64,000 nt of DNA from Moniliella sp. 'wahieum' (Eukaryota; Basidiomycota; Moniliellomycetes; Moniliellales; Moniliellaceae). Position 1 is the first letter of the stretch. Each line of letters opens with the position of its first letter. This document shows, piece after piece, positions 11,241-22,470 of the stretch. The notes under the pieces were generated by a model. That model searched no databases. It was not told where the DNA came from and saw nothing but the letters and a program-made list of their open reading frames with translations. The translations under genes and the position numbers were made by a program. Location: contig RSEE01000026.1 in assembly GCA_003971905.1 (NCBI GenBank), forward strand, positions 620,001-684,000, read 5' to 3'.

Positions 11241-12383
11241 ATGGGAGGGAGCGTAAGAATGGTTCACCAAGGAGCGTTCTTACGCTAGGGGTCTCGCGAT
11301 CCTTGGGGCGGGTGCTATGGCGTCGGAGATGCGTGCGTGTTTCCAACGGGGACGGATGACACCGCGACCTGCGTCGATCGGTCTGGGGCGCGCTCTGGAT
11401 TGTGGGAACCTCCGAGAAGAGGGCGGGTACTGCGTGCGAAGGAGAGGGGAAGAGAGCGCCGCGAACGGATTCGCGGCGGTGGACAGGAACAGACAATTGC
11501 GTTGTGCAAAGCGGGGCGGAGGGGAACCGGCGCGCTGGTGGCCGGTGAGCGGCGCGGCACTGGTGGGGCAGCAGGCCTCGCGCGTCGTGTCACAGACGCT
11601 GGAGGATGCGGCGGGGTAAGGGATCTGCGGGCCTTGGGGGGAAAGGAAAGAGATGAGCGTGTTCCAGCCGATGGGAAAAGCGTCTTCCCGGCCCCGAGGC
11701 GGGGCCAGGCAGGGTAGGCAAAGGGAGAAGATGGTGGCTAATCAGGCGTGGCCCGTGTTGGGGCCAGCAAGCGAGGCAGTAGGGGGTGGGGGTGGGGGTA
11801 GGAGGAGCCAAGTAGCCGGCCGAGGGTGGTGGCCTCGGTACTGAACTCAGTTCGGTGCTCAGGGGGCTCAGTCTTGACTTGAATATTCAGCCGTCCTGCG
11901 ACGATGCCTTTTCTGTGGCTTTATCTCGTGGTTATAGTTTTCCCCCCTGGAACGGACTGGCGTGTGGCGCTCGCCCCTGGAGTGAGCGAGGATTTATTTG
12001 GCAAAAGCAAGCAATCAATTCAATCGATCAATCATCAATTGATCAATGGTTTTTGCCCGCACGACGACTCTGCTGCAGTAGTGGATACGAAGACAGCACC
12101 ACTGACCATGCCGTTATTGATGCCGTTCTCGCCTTGTTTCTCGTCCTCTACCCCCTGGCCTCACGCTTTCACACATCCTCAGCGCCCCCCAGCTTCCATC
12201 TCTCCCTCCAGCCAATAAAAAATCCCAGTGCCAGATCACAACCGCCGCCCTCAACCTCTTCTGAACTGCGCATTATGGCAGCGCCCGGCTTTTCGCCATC
12301 TTCTCAACAACTCGGATAATCAGGATGCATAAACATGCGACGAGAGCGGCCAGTAAGCACACCAACAACAGCAGCCCCGACGC
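11241..12383. other. Intergenic, no clear gene
   Basis: Minus-strand frames up to about 11810 are Pro/Arg-rich without a recognisable domain and could belong to the preceding gene. The AT-richer part at 11870-12310, with repeated TCAATTCAATCGATCAATCATCAATTGATCAATGG, lies downstream of the Pus1 stop and has no coding signal. Confidence 0.4.
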
Positions 12384-14136
12384 TCAGCTCTCGTCCACCT
12401 CGTCTTCACCCGCCTGTTCGTCCTCGCTCTCTGGCTGGGCATCATCTTTTTCCTTGGGCACCGTGTCCGGCCTGCGGTACTCGCCCAGGCGGAGAATGGC
12501 AGCCTGGGGGATGATGCCCTTGGGGTTGAGGTACTCAAAGTCGGTGCCTTGGAACACGTCGATAAAGTTGAGCCACTTGCCAAACTCGTTTTCCTTTTGC
12601 TCGGTTTGGAAGATGTGGTCGTACACAAACCGCTTTTTAAATGCTTCCATCTCCGTCTCGTAGGCATCGAATTGGATCGTGTCCCGCACACCCGTGTCAA
12701 GTTGCTTGATCCGCTCTGCTTTTTCCTCCTCCGAAATGGGCTGGGCTTGAGCAGCACGCTTCTTTTTGGCAATTTGCTGGTTGCCGCTGGTGATGCGGCG
12801 GTTGTAGCCCTCAAAAGAGGGTGCTCGAGCAACAGACCAAGAGCAGGCGCTTTGGGCGTGTGGATCTTGGATGGACCAAAGGTCTCAAGGATAAACGAAG
12901 GAGGCACGTTCATCCGACAAACCAGCACAAGCACTCCGATCATCTTGCGAATCTGGTGCAGCATAAACGACTGACCATGCAGCTTGATGCTCACCCACTC
13001 GGTCCCATTGATCTCCATCGGATCGGACACAGTAAGCTTCTTCATAAACCGCTGGGAAGAGCGATCGGTAAAAGCCTTGTCAACAGTAAAGTTGTGGAAG
13101 TTGTGGCTGCCGGAGTATTGGGCGAACGTGGCCCGGATTCGGGCCAACTGCTCGGCCGGGAGACGCCATTTCTTCTTTTGCTCGGTATCCTCTGAAAAGG
13201 TGTGATCGGTACCTTGCGCTGCCCAGAAGGGGTGATCCAGCACGGCCTCCCACCCGGGTGCGCCCTCGGCCGCCTCGCCGCCTTCTTCACGCATCTTCTC
13301 GGCCATCTGGTACATATGACTCCCGGGCTTGGGGGGGACAAAGACATAGGTGGGCAGGAGATATTCGTACATGCGCGAGTCGCACGAGATGCGTGCATCA
13401 AACGAGTTCTGTACCCGTTTGATGGACCAAATCCGAATGTAGTCGGGCAGCCCTCGTTGGCGCGCTGCACTAGCTCGTGCTCGTCCTTAATCTCAGGACT
13501 CTCTACAATCAGCTTTAAGCTAAGCAGGTTCCCAGCCGCATGAACACCACGGTCAGTGCGCGCGCTGCGCTGCAAATTGACCTTGGTGGGATTAACACTG
13601 TTCAGCGCGCTGATAGCCCCCAACGCACAGAACCGATCAAACAAGTCCCCTTCAATCGTCTTGACACCGGGGTTGATCTGCAAGCCAGAGTAGCCCATGC
13701 CACAATAACCAAACTGCACCGCCACCTTGCGCTTGGGCAGGCGCGCCTCCTTGTCTCCATCCTCGCCTTCTTCGCCCTCAACGCGGCCACCGCGGTCGGT
13801 GCGGAAGTTGCGACCTTGGTTCTTGTCCTTGCGCGTGTCCTTTTTCTCCCCCTCGTCCGTGCGCCCATTGCCATCTCCATCTCCATCGCATCGCCATCGC
13901 CATCGCGATCCGAGGGACCACGGTCACGGCCACGGCCACGACCACGACCACGACCACGGCCCCGGCCATAGCGACTGTCCCTGCCACGGGACGACCGGGC
14001 CCGCTTGGCATCCCGCGGGCCCTCGGGCACGTCGGCAGGCGGAGGCGTCGCGCTTGGTGCCGGCCGACGAGGTCTCCGGGGGCGGCGGCACAGGCTCCGA
14101 GGGAGCGGATGTGGTGGGTGTCGCCGGGCTGTCCAT
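12384..14136 (-). CDS. PUS1: tRNA pseudouridine synthase Pus1
   Basis: This is a TruA/Pus1-family enzyme that isomerises uridines in nuclear tRNAs and some snRNA or mRNA. The ATG at 14136 starts MDSPATPTTSAPSEP. A basic Arg-Gly repeat region follows (13921-13968). The catalytic domain begins VAVQFGYCGMGYSGLQINPG (near 13715). The catalytic aspartate is in SARTDRGVHAAGNLL near 13550. FDARISCDSRMYEYLLPTYV, GSHNFHNFTVDKAFTDRSSQ and the C-terminal signature HGQSFMLHQIRKMIGVLVLV are all present. The tail carries an acidic end (SEDEQAGEDEVDES, stop at 12384). Frame changes occur near 14040, 13730, 13440 and 12835. No intron is evident. It is divergent from the plus-strand membrane-protein gene that starts 692 bp away. 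Confidence 0.92.
13921..13968 (-). repeat. In-frame hexanucleotide repeat encoding Arg-Gly
   Basis: Units of CCACGA/CCACGG on the plus strand encode a run of alternating Arg-Gly on the minus strand (GRGRGRGRGRGRDRG) near the N-terminus of Pus1. It is likely an RNA-binding or nuclear-localising basic tail. Confidence 0.85.
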
Positions 14137-14291
14137 GGCGGGTTGGGGTGGGTGGTGGGCGGGGGGCATCGGAGCGGACAGCGGTGCGAAAAAGCAGGCA
14201 GGTTGAAAAGCAAAATAAAATCAAAAACAAAATAAACCGCTCGGGATAAAATTTCTGTCCTGGCGAGGGCCAGCATTAAGCATTGGCCATT

Positions 14292-14315
14292 GCATCATGC
14301 ATCATGCATCATGCA
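14292..14315. repeat. Heptanucleotide array GCATCAT x3
   Basis: Three perfect GCATCAT units plus GCA; each junction creates an ATGCAT palindrome. Confidence 0.9.
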
Positions 14316-14580
14316 CCACCCTTACCTGTGATGGCAGCGCACTCTTGGCGTGTGATGTGTTGGTCACGCACATATCACGCGTCTTGGCAGCCCAAAATTG
14401 ACGCGACCAGCCGCCCAAATTGACTCAATGCCCCCTGGCCGTGGCGCGGAGGCTCCCGAGCGGCGCACCAGGCACGGCGCCTGTGCGGGCAGTAGGGTTG
14501 GGGGAGCCGCGGCGCCCATGTGGCCGCATGGGGCCAGTGGCGCTGGGGTCGGCGCGGAGGGCACGGCAGCGACAGCCAGC

Positions 14581-14596
14581 CACACTGCCCGCGTGC
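14581..14596 (+). promoter_or_regulatory. Dispersed word CACACTGCCCNNGTG
   Basis: CACACTGCCCGCGTGC lies 232 bp upstream of the start at 14828. It shares the frame CACACTGCCC-NN-GTG/GTA with sites at 31169, 36424 and 56339. Regulatory function is inference. Confidence 0.3.
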
Positions 14597-14676
14597 CCCT
14601 CTGCTCGCCGCAGAGCGCGGCGGCGCTGATGCGCTGATGCTTCTCGGCGTCGATCACCGCACGCCTACCGTCGGCT

Positions 14677-14684
14677 TATATAGC
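14677..14684 (+). promoter_or_regulatory. TATA box
   Basis: TTATATAG about 144 bp upstream of the ATG at 14828, in a spacing usual for fungal promoters with a long leader. Confidence 0.5.
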
Positions 14685-14827
14685 GCATCCCTCCCACGCG
14701 CCCTCAGTAGTGTACGCCCAGCAGCTCCATCCACGGCTACTCCACCACCCCTACCACCACCACCACTACCACCCAGCACCACTACCACCACCCCTCCTCT
14801 ATATTCGAACCCCCCGTCTTCCTGTGC

Positions 14828-16594
14828 ATGCGAATCGCGCAGCTAGCCCTCCTTGCTGGCGCTGGCGTGGCCGTCGCCACGGGCGCCGCCCAGCCGGCCC
14901 GTCGTCCGCATCGGCGGCGCCTGCGCCGCGCGCGTTCAAGCACCCTTGCCAGCAGCTCTTCCTCCATCACATCGGATTATAGTAGGGCCGCCGCATGGTG
15001 CGCCAACGCCAGGCGGCCCGTCCGGGTGACGCGTCGTCCAGCAGAAATGGTGCCGGCAGTGGAACGGGCAGCGGTACCGGCACTGGCACCGACACGGGCG
15101 GGTGCTCATCCTGGTTCGTCCACCACGCGCCCCACTCCTCTGGCGGCGGTGGTGGGGCAACACACGAATGGAGGAAGCACGGGCGAGCACAGCACGTCCA
15201 CTACCCCGCAGTCCAGTGATACTGCCACGAGCACCGGCAGTGGGTCCGGTTCGTCGGGCTCAGGAGAGACAACGTCCTCACCCCCCGACTAGCTCTGGCA
15301 CCAGCACCAGCCCACCGCCTCCTCTTCCTCCTTCTCCTCCTCGGTCAATACGGCATCGTTAGCATCCGCTCGCATGCCAGCCTCATCTCGGCCTCGGCCG
15401 CCTCGGCCCCTCGGCATCGTATGCCTCTGTTTCAGCGGCCTCTGCCTCTGCGGCATCGTATCGGCAGCGTCGGTCTTGTCAGCTTCGTTGGCATCGCAAG
15501 CTTCTGCTTCGCAGGCGTCCCAGTCGTCCGTGGCGGCGTCACTGGCGAGTGTATCGAGTGCCATGGCATCTATCTCTGACGCCTTTCTGCCGCCGTACTC
15601 TCTGCCTCGATCGCGTCGGTGGAGAGCTCCCTTTCGGCACCCGGTCGGCAGCTAGCGTATCTTCCGCTTCGGCCTCCTCGGCATTTTACAAGACGGCGCA
15701 AACCCAAGTGACTATCTTCTCCACTTCCTCTGCCGCTCCTACGGTGCCCCGCGCAAAAACGACGAACCATACGGGGCGATTGTCGGCGGTGCGGGGGGAG
15801 GTTCTGTGGGGGGTTGCTGCTTCTGGCGCGTTGCTGTGGATGTTTTGCACGCATCGCGATCGACAAGACCCAGCGGACATTCGTTGGCCTGAACTCAAGG
15901 GCGGCGAGCACGATTTATCCGGCGCAGCGTTGCAGCCCTTACCTGCTCGCCGTACTGGTGGCGCCGGTTCGACATGGGAGACGACTCGGACAATGAGTTG
16001 GAAGAGGAAGGCGAAGCGAATCAAGCGGCCTATGGTTCTTCCAGTGCAGCAGGAATGGGAGCGGCGACCGAAGGGGGCCGAACTGCTTCTGCTTCGTTTG
16101 GGATGAACAACCAGTACCAACAGTCCGTTCTTCCGACCCCTTTGCGGACCACACTGGACCTACAGGCATGAGTCCAGGAGATTACTATACCTCCCCCACG
16201 TTGGCGACCCCGTCAACTCATCTGCCCAGGAGCCGCACACCACTAGCAGTGCCTGTCGGGCAGTGGCTATGGGGCTGCCGGGGTGGGAGCAGAGATGGGA
16301 GGTGGGTGGCCCCAACGACGACGGTGTACGATCCAATGTACAACCAACCTGCCGCCGGGGATCCATCCTATGGTTCGTCAGCGGGTGGGTATGACCCGAC
16401 GGGGATGGCATATGCTCCTGCCTATCACCCCTCATGACCACAGCAGCAGCAGCAACCGCCTACGACGGATACCAAACTCACTTTATCAGCCGCAATTCTC
16501 CTCGGCCGATGGCCATACCTTCTCCGAGCCGTATGGGCGGGTTTCTTCGGTTACCCCTCCCAGTGGCATGGACCAGTATGGTCGGATGGGGTGA
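14828..16594 (+). CDS. Mucin-like single-pass membrane protein (signal peptide, Ser/Ala/Thr-rich ectodomain, cytoplasmic tail)
   Basis: The ATG at 14828 opens a clear signal peptide (MRIAQLALLAGAGVAVATGA). A long ectodomain rich in Ser, Thr, Ala and Gly follows, including STSTTPQSSDTATSTGSGSG and, in another frame, LASQASASQASQSSVAASLA. A single transmembrane segment near 15800-15850 is split by a frame change (HTGAIVGGAGGG then VAASGALLWMFCTHR), preceded by TTNHTG. The cytoplasmic tail has SDNELEEEGEANQAAYGSSS and Tyr/Pro-rich sequence to SGMDQYGRMG at 16594. The architecture resembles fungal wall-stress sensors or Mid2/Axl2-like proteins, but no WSC or cysteine-rich head is seen. Function is therefore inferred only as a cell-surface protein. 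Frame changes occur near 15290, 15650, 15800, 16170 and 16440. Confidence 0.65.
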
Positions 16595-17971
16595 TTCTTG
16601 GTCGTCCTCCCGTTCGCTCTCTTGCGTATCTCGATCATCGGCCCTTTGGCTAAATTTCTTTTACTATTCTCTTCCTGCCCTCTGGATGACATGCAGGCAT
16701 ATCATCGTTTTGCGAATGTGCTGTAACCATGGTGAAATCCTCGCTGCACATTGTGTGGACATTGGGTTCTGCATTTCACGAGGAAAGGGAGGGCGGCTTC
16801 TCCGATACTCGATACCTCCTCTCCTCTCTCTCCCCCACTGCACACCCTCTCATCCCAACAAAAGCTGTGGTGTTATCTATGACGCAGGGTGTGTGAGCAG
16901 TGAGCAGTGGCGAGTGGACTTGCTCGGTCTCGGTTACCCCCTATCTACCTCTCATCTTCCACCCACACTCCACCCCTTATACCAAGAACTTTCTTTCCCC
17001 CTTTTTCGACACCCCTCCGTTTCGTCGGGGATGCTGTGGCACGGCCTCACTCATTTTAACGATGCAAAACGATGAGAGCTTCCCCTCCCACAACATCCCC
17101 TTTAATTTCTTCTGCTATTATCTGTATTCCCCCCTTTTTGGTCTTCTACCTATACAGATACGACCTGATTTACGCTGGAATTACGTCTCTCTATTTGTTT
17201 GGTATGAACTAGCGAAGGAGCTGGCTATGTGCAGAAGAAGTAGAAAACAATAACTGTTGCGGTCGATATATAGCTGGGGGGGACTGCGGTTTTGTCGAGT
17301 AGACGTCCCTCCCTCCCAAAGTTTCAATCCCACTCCCAGTGCTCACGCAACTGAGGAGCGAATGAGCGCGCCTTCGAAAGCGCTCAATATTCAGCGACTG
17401 CATCGTCCGGTCAAACACACCTCCTCTTCGCATCTTGCCAACCCGGAAGCGCATGCTCTCGTCGACGCTCTGCTGACGGTGGCGGCGCTGCTGTGTGTAC
17501 GACCGAAATGGCGCTGCAGATGCGCTGCACCGGAACGGAACCGCCGGCGTTAGAAGCGAGTGGACGTGGATCGGATGGATACGCCGCCGCTCCACCCTGG
17601 GTTTCCACCGGCTTCTTGCAATTTCAGATGGCGGACACCAGCCAGCGCCACACGGGGGGAGACTAGCCCGGTGGGATGTGTGATGCATGATGCACCTTCG
17701 CTGGTCGCCGCCGTAGTTGGCTGCGGGCGGATCGAATCCAGGCTAGCGCTAGCCCAAGTCGAGGCGACTCTACTTGGGAACCACCTGGATTCATTCGCAC
17801 GGGGCCATGGCTCTGCTGCTGTTCGCTCGCCTTGGTGGGCGCTGGTAGTCGCCGAACACACAACCCAGTCTAGCTATAAATACCCCCCTTTGCACTTGCC
17901 ACCCCGCTTTCTCTCCCATCCCGTCACCCGCCACTCCGTTCTCACACACTTATACATCCCCGTCCCTCGCC
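16595..17971. other. Intergenic region and pirin promoter
   Basis: Pyrimidine-rich stretches at 16800-17200 are typical 3'-flank/5'-leader sequence. No domain is seen in the frames. The last 100 bp hold the TATA box and pyrimidine-rich leader of the pirin gene. Confidence 0.5.
17874..17883 (+). promoter_or_regulatory. TATA box of pirin gene
   Basis: CTATAAATAC lies 98 bp upstream of the ATG at 17972, followed by a CT-rich leader, a standard fungal core promoter arrangement. Confidence 0.65.
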
Positions 17972-19001
17972 ATGTCGACTATTGTGGAACCCTCTGCTAC
18001 TGTGGCTACCTCAACCAAAGCCACCAGCCTCCCTCTGGCCCAGCGGGCCAAGGTGGTCGCACGTCGGTGGAACGAGCGTGGCCACGCCGATCACGATTGG
18101 CTCAAGACGTTCCACACGTTCAGCTTTGCGTTCTACTTTGATCCTAGGTACGTCCTTGTCTCCCGCTTGACTGCGCTATCTGTGCGGGTTGCGTCCATGC
18201 TGGCTTGCTGACATTGTTATTGGGTTTTGCGCAGCTTTATGGGATTTTCCAACCTTCGAGTAATCAACGAAGACCGGGTGGCGCCGACGCAGGGCTTTGG
18301 TACCCACCCGCACCGTGAAGCCGAGATTTTCTCCTACGTTATCTCGGGCGAGCTGACGCACAAGGACTCGATGGGCAATGTGGAGGTACTGACGCCGGGA
18401 AGCTTGCAGTTTACCTCGGCTGGCACGGGCATTCGGCACAGCGAGTACAACCGGCATCCTACCAAAGAATGTCACTTTCCAGATCTGGTACACACCCGAC
18501 CAAGCGCGCCTGCCACCGACGTACTACACCAAGTACACCTCATCCGAAGAGAAACGCGACCGGTTGGTCACGCTCATCCGGCCCTACTCGACCTTCTCCC
18601 GGGACGAACAAAGCGTAACGGGGCTCTTACCGCCCGGCCGTGCCATTCCGGCCCACTCGTCGCTCGTCACCCGCGCCACCATCCTCACCCCTGGCCGCAC
18701 GGTGGACCATGTGATTGGGCTGGACACGGACCAGGCCAGTGACCAAGGGACGGAACGATGGCTGTACGTTCATGTGGCGCAAACGTCCGGGTACCAGGAC
18801 CCGGACTTGCCAGCGTCGCAGGTCCAGGTTCCCAAGCAGGCTGGGCTGGTGATCAAGACGGCGACGGGGACCACGACGCTACGGGAAGGCGATGGCGCGT
18901 TCATCAAGGGCACACGGGTTGGCGAGTGCATTGGCTTGGAGAGCGTGGGCGACAAGGATGCCGAGGTGATCTTGTTTGACCTGGCGGCACGTGACGAGTG
19001 A
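17972..19001 (+). CDS. Pirin-family cupin protein (quercetinase-like)
   Basis: The ATG at 17972 starts [20 protein letters not shown], and the pirin N-terminus is seen in [20 protein letters not shown]. One intron (donor GTACGT at 18149, acceptor GCGCAG at 18234) joins YFDP to [18 protein letters not shown]. Metal-binding cupin histidines are visible in [20 protein letters not shown], with LTHKDSMGN and [14 protein letters not shown]. After a frame change near 18480 the protein continues [20 protein letters not shown] and ends in an intact C-terminal cupin half ([20 protein letters not shown]), stop at 19001. Pirins bind Fe and act as redox-sensitive nuclear cofactors or as dioxygenases; this fungal subgroup resembles bacterial YhhW-type enzymes. 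Length is about 315 residues, normal for the family. Confidence 0.88.
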
Positions 19002-20165
19002 GTACCGAGTATCGAGTAGTTGAGTGCAGTCCGAAATCCTTGCTACCCTCTCCCCTTGCGCGGCACACCGCATGGCCATCATGTGCTGCAACCATATCTG
19101 TGGCGCAGGACAGGGACTGACGTTGTGCTTGGTTTGGCCCGTGTAGCTCACGCCTGTAATCTTGTCTTTTCCGTTGTGGCGCAGCGAACGCACGTCTCGA
19201 GCAGAGGTTGGTGGCGTGGTGGGCTGGGCGGTGACACTGCTCCGGTTGGTTCTGGTGGTTGGGCTGCTGCGCTGGGTCTGGTCCAAGCTGTAACATTTTT
19301 CTGTACACTATTATACACTACACTACACTGCACTGCACTGTATTGCCCAACCCTCTGTTGTGCTGTGCACCACAACAAGGCAAAGCAACTTGAATAGAAA
19401 TAGCGATGCTTGCACCTAGTAAAGACGGCCATCTATAGCGGTGGGAACAGCCATCGGCACAGGATATAAAAACGGCTATTAGCAGCGTGCGAGTGAGGTC
19501 CACTCACTCCCCACGGAGCCCCACACGTCGGCAGACGAAGGGCGACAAAGGCCAGGCAGCCGGATGAAATTTCAATGGTCAGTGCAATTTGCAATCCGTC
19601 GCCAGCTGCGGAAGGGGGCTGCGGGCGGAAAGGGGCGCTGGGCGGAACGAGGTGGGGCAGGTGGGGCAGGGGTAGGGTTACGCTGTGCTGGCCCGGGCAA
19701 CCCTAGCACCTTGAGGGAAGGGGCCGAGGGGCGAGAGCAGATCGCAGAGCAGACAGGAGGAGACGAGAGCCGAGAAGAGTGGGCCGAGTACGCACGCGAG
19801 GGGCGTCCGGTGGCGATGGCGTGTGCGCGAGCAGCCTGAAACAGAAGGCGGGATGGGCCGCCCGAGGAGAGAAGAAGAGAAGAGACGCTTTCAATTGGCT
19901 CGACAGCCGACGAGCGACGGACAAGACAACGCAATGGATGATCAGTCACCCACTGCTCATCTCATCGTGCGAGGCTCATTTTGTTCTTCGGCGCGCACGC
20001 TTTGTCCTGTGGGTTGGCCAAGTCTAGTCTTGTCCTTGTCCTTGTTCTTGTGCTTGTCTTGTCCTTGCCATTGCCATCGCCATTGCCATCGCCATCCCCA
20101 CCGCCATCCCCACCGCCATCCCCACCGCCATCCCCATCCCCACCCCATCCCTCCCCCTCACCACC
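19002..20165. other. Intergenic region
   Basis: TACACTACACTACACTGCACTGCACTG near 19312-19339 is a degenerate 5-bp repeat. A CTTGTCCTTGTCC tract and CCATCGCCATTGCC-type repeats at 20030-20160 form the likely 5' leader of the next gene. No domain is seen in the frames. Confidence 0.5.
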
Positions 20166-22010
20166 ATGGGCGATCGTGAGCTCAACTCCTCCGCATCCGT
20201 CGATGCGTCGGGCTCGGTGCCCGACTCGTCATCGTCCGCCATGCCCCCGCGCGGCCGGGCGCGCCGTTCGCATCATCCAGCGCGACCCATCTGCTTCCAC
20301 CTCCCTCTCCGCCACGCCTTCCTCCACTGTCCCCACCACCGCCAGCAGCAGCCGTACCAGCAGTCGTCGCAACAGTTCCAGCAGCAGTCCTCGGACCGAC
20401 CTGCTTCCGAGCGCACCGAGCGCCGACCAAGAACGTTCCAAGAGCGTGAGGCCGAGTACCAAGCCGCGCGTGCACGCATCTTTGGTGCTGATCCACCCTC
20501 GGCCCCAGCGCCAGCCGGGACAAGCACCGCCTCGACCCCTACGCTGGCCCTGCCTGCCACGGGGGACACTGCGTCTCCTCCTCCTTCCACGTCTACTTCC
20601 ACTTCCACCCCCATTTCCGCCTGCACATCCACATCCACATCCACATCCACCTCTTCACCCCTCCGGCCCTCTCTGGCCCATCTACCCCCTCGGCCTCCCA
20701 CCACGCCCAGCGATGGGAACCGCGGCGGTCACGACGACGTCCTGTCGACCGGTCTCTGCCCCAGCACCTTGGGCCGCCCTCGCACCCGCACCCGCACCCG
20801 CACCCACATCAACACCGGAACCCGCACCACACACCAACACCGCGCCGCACGCGCATCTCACCTACTCGCCTCACCCGCCCCACGCCATCTGCGCTAGCCT
20901 ATGGTCCGTACCGCCCTCAAGGCGCACAACCCATGATGTACTGGCGGGCCGAGATGAGTTATTCGCCAGTGGCGGTGAGCAGCAGCGGGAGGATGGAGTC
21001 CGCCGTTGGCAGCAGGACAGGGGGGAGGTATGTACCCCCCCCTGGCCTACCCGCGCGTACTACTACGCCGGTGCGCCGTACGCGTACCCACTACCTGCGG
21101 GCTCAGGCGCCGGCGTCGGTGCCGCTGCAGGCTACAGTATGGGAAGTACGCTGCCCCCTGCGACGCTGGGCGCCACCGCGGCGGCGGGCGGCGCGTACGC
21201 CCTTCCGGCCCAGATGGCCCAGATGCACCTTTCCCCCCCGCCCGGAGGGGAGGAAAGGGAAAGCGGTGCGAGCCGTACGGGTACCTCTCCCTCCCCTTAC
21301 TCGGCTGGGCCAAGCAGTGCCCAATGGGCCCGCTCCAGTTTCGAGTTCAGCTTCTGCTTCGGCTTCGGCTTCCACTTCGCCCACGGCCTCGACCTCGCCC
21401 TCGCCTTCGGCACCTGGCTGAGGAACTGGACCCAGCTACCACGACGTGTCGCAGCGCGTGGGTATGGACCATGCCCACGCCGCTACTGGTGCTGTGTTGC
21501 GCCCAGCCCGCGGCCTACACGATCCTGCTGCTCCATTGGCGCTCCCTCTGCCTGGACCTGGGCCTGGACTGGACCTGGACCTGGACCTGGACCTGGACCT
21601 GGGACTGGAGCTGGGGCTGGGACTGGTCCTACATCGGCGCTAGCCTACCCCCCACCGGGTACCCCCACGTGGCCCCCGCATACCCTTCCCCGTTGGCGCG
21701 TTCGGAGCGGCCGCCCGCGCCTGTACCAGCGCAAGCCCCTGCGCCCCGCGCGCGACTGCGTCGAAGACCGCTTGCGACGACCGGGAGGGGCGGGGCGAGC
21801 AGCCCGGCGCAGTGGGGGATCGGCAGATACCGATCGTGGGCCAGAGGGCGAGACAGGCTCGGAGCGCGAGTCGGGTCTCGGCGGTCGACCTGCTCGCGCC
21901 GCCCCTGGAACTACCCACTGGTCTGTACTGGTATGGTATGGTATATCTGGTACTGGTACTGGTACTGGTACTGGTACTGGTACTGGTACTGGTACTGGTG
22001 TACTGGTACG
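20166..22010 (+). CDS. SUZ-domain protein with long low-complexity tail
   Basis: The ATG at 20166 (CACCATGG context) gives MGDRELNSSASVDASGSVPD. The bipartite SUZ domain is clear: the first part is GRAVRIIQRDPSASTSLSAT (about 20257-20320, one frame) and the second is QEREAEYQAARARIFGADPP (about 20437-20500, another frame). SUZ domains bind RNA and occur in SZRD1 and R3H-SUZ proteins. No R3H domain precedes it here, so it is closer to an SZRD1-like arrangement. The rest is Ser/Thr/Pro/Gly/Ala-rich, with a Tyr/Ala segment YYYAGAPYAYPLPAGSGAGV near 21060-21115 and PAQMAQMHLSPPP. Three hexanucleotide arrays lie in the tail. Frame changes occur near 20255, 20420, 20900, 21050 and 21420. The C-terminus is uncertain and could fall anywhere from 21650 to 22330. 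Confidence 0.6.
21551..21612 (+). repeat. Hexanucleotide repeat CCTGGA
   Basis: About eight CCTGGA-type units. In the frame of the flanking Gly/Ala-rich text they encode Pro-Gly; other frames give Leu-Asp or Trp-Thr. Confidence 0.85.
21947..22009 (+). repeat. Hexanucleotide repeat CTGGTA
   Basis: About ten perfect CTGGTA units after a TATGGTATGG lead-in. It is open in all three plus frames. Translation is doubtful because the C-terminus of the gene is not fixed. Confidence 0.9.
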
Positions 22011-22120
22011 GCCAGCGCGTCGCGCCGCGCATGCTCGGCCTCGCTTCTCTCCCCGCTCGACGGACTGGTCATGGCAGCCAAGCCAGTACATGTTCCGCCT
22101 CGGGATCGGGTCAGGCGCGG

Positions 22121-22158
22121 GCTCAGGATCAGGATCAGGATCAGGATCAGGATCAGGT
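22121..22158 (+). repeat. Hexanucleotide repeat TCAGGA
   Basis: Six near-perfect units, Gly-Ser or Ser-Gly coding in one frame. It may lie in the tail of the SUZ gene. Confidence 0.85.
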
Positions 22159-22430
22159 CTGGGGCGGTCGCGACCGGACTCAAGCTCTGCCTCGCCTATG
22201 CTCCCTCCTGCTGCGCCTGCGCCCTGGTACAGCTCCTTGCGCGCCCTGCGCCGAGCGACGCGCCGATCGCGCCGGTTGTGGCGCCTCGGACGTGACGCGA
22301 TATATGGTATGCGCAGCGGTTGAGGATGCACGCGGGCGGGGTACGTCAGGGTCGGATCGGTTTGGATCTCGGCTCTGGCGTGGGACTTGGGCCTTGGGAG
22401 TTGGGAGTTGGGCCGTTGTGGGGTGGGGGG

Positions 22431-22470
22431 TTGGGAGTTGGGAGTTGGGAGTTGGGGGTTGGGGGTTGGG
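22431..22470. repeat. Heptanucleotide array TTGGGAG
   Basis: Three TTGGGAG and two TTGGGGG units in tandem, with two more units at 22394-22407. Confidence 0.9.

Larger units (their letters stand above)
14137..14827. other. Bidirectional promoter region between Pus1 and membrane-protein gene
   Basis: Contains the heptamer array at 14292-14315, the 16-bp dispersed word at 14581-14596, and a TATA box at 14677. A CCACCACC microsatellite runs at about 14740-14790 in the presumed 5' leader of the plus gene. Confidence 0.6.

Noticed and set aside
19146-19165. GCTCACGCCTGTAATC, identical to 16 nt of the primate Alu consensus
   Set aside because: The match stops at once; the following CCCAGCACTTTGGGAGG is absent. 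A short coincidence in fungal DNA, not contamination evidence.
19981-22323. 780-codon plus frame through the SUZ gene
   Set aside because: The frame is open because of GC-rich repeats. Only a short part (VRIIQRDPS region) is genuine; the second SUZ half is in another frame.
22431-22470. TTGGGAG array as an internal telomere tract
   Set aside because: The unit is not TTAGGG-like in register (TTGGGAG/TTGGGGG, only five units) and similar unrelated heptamer arrays occur throughout the window.
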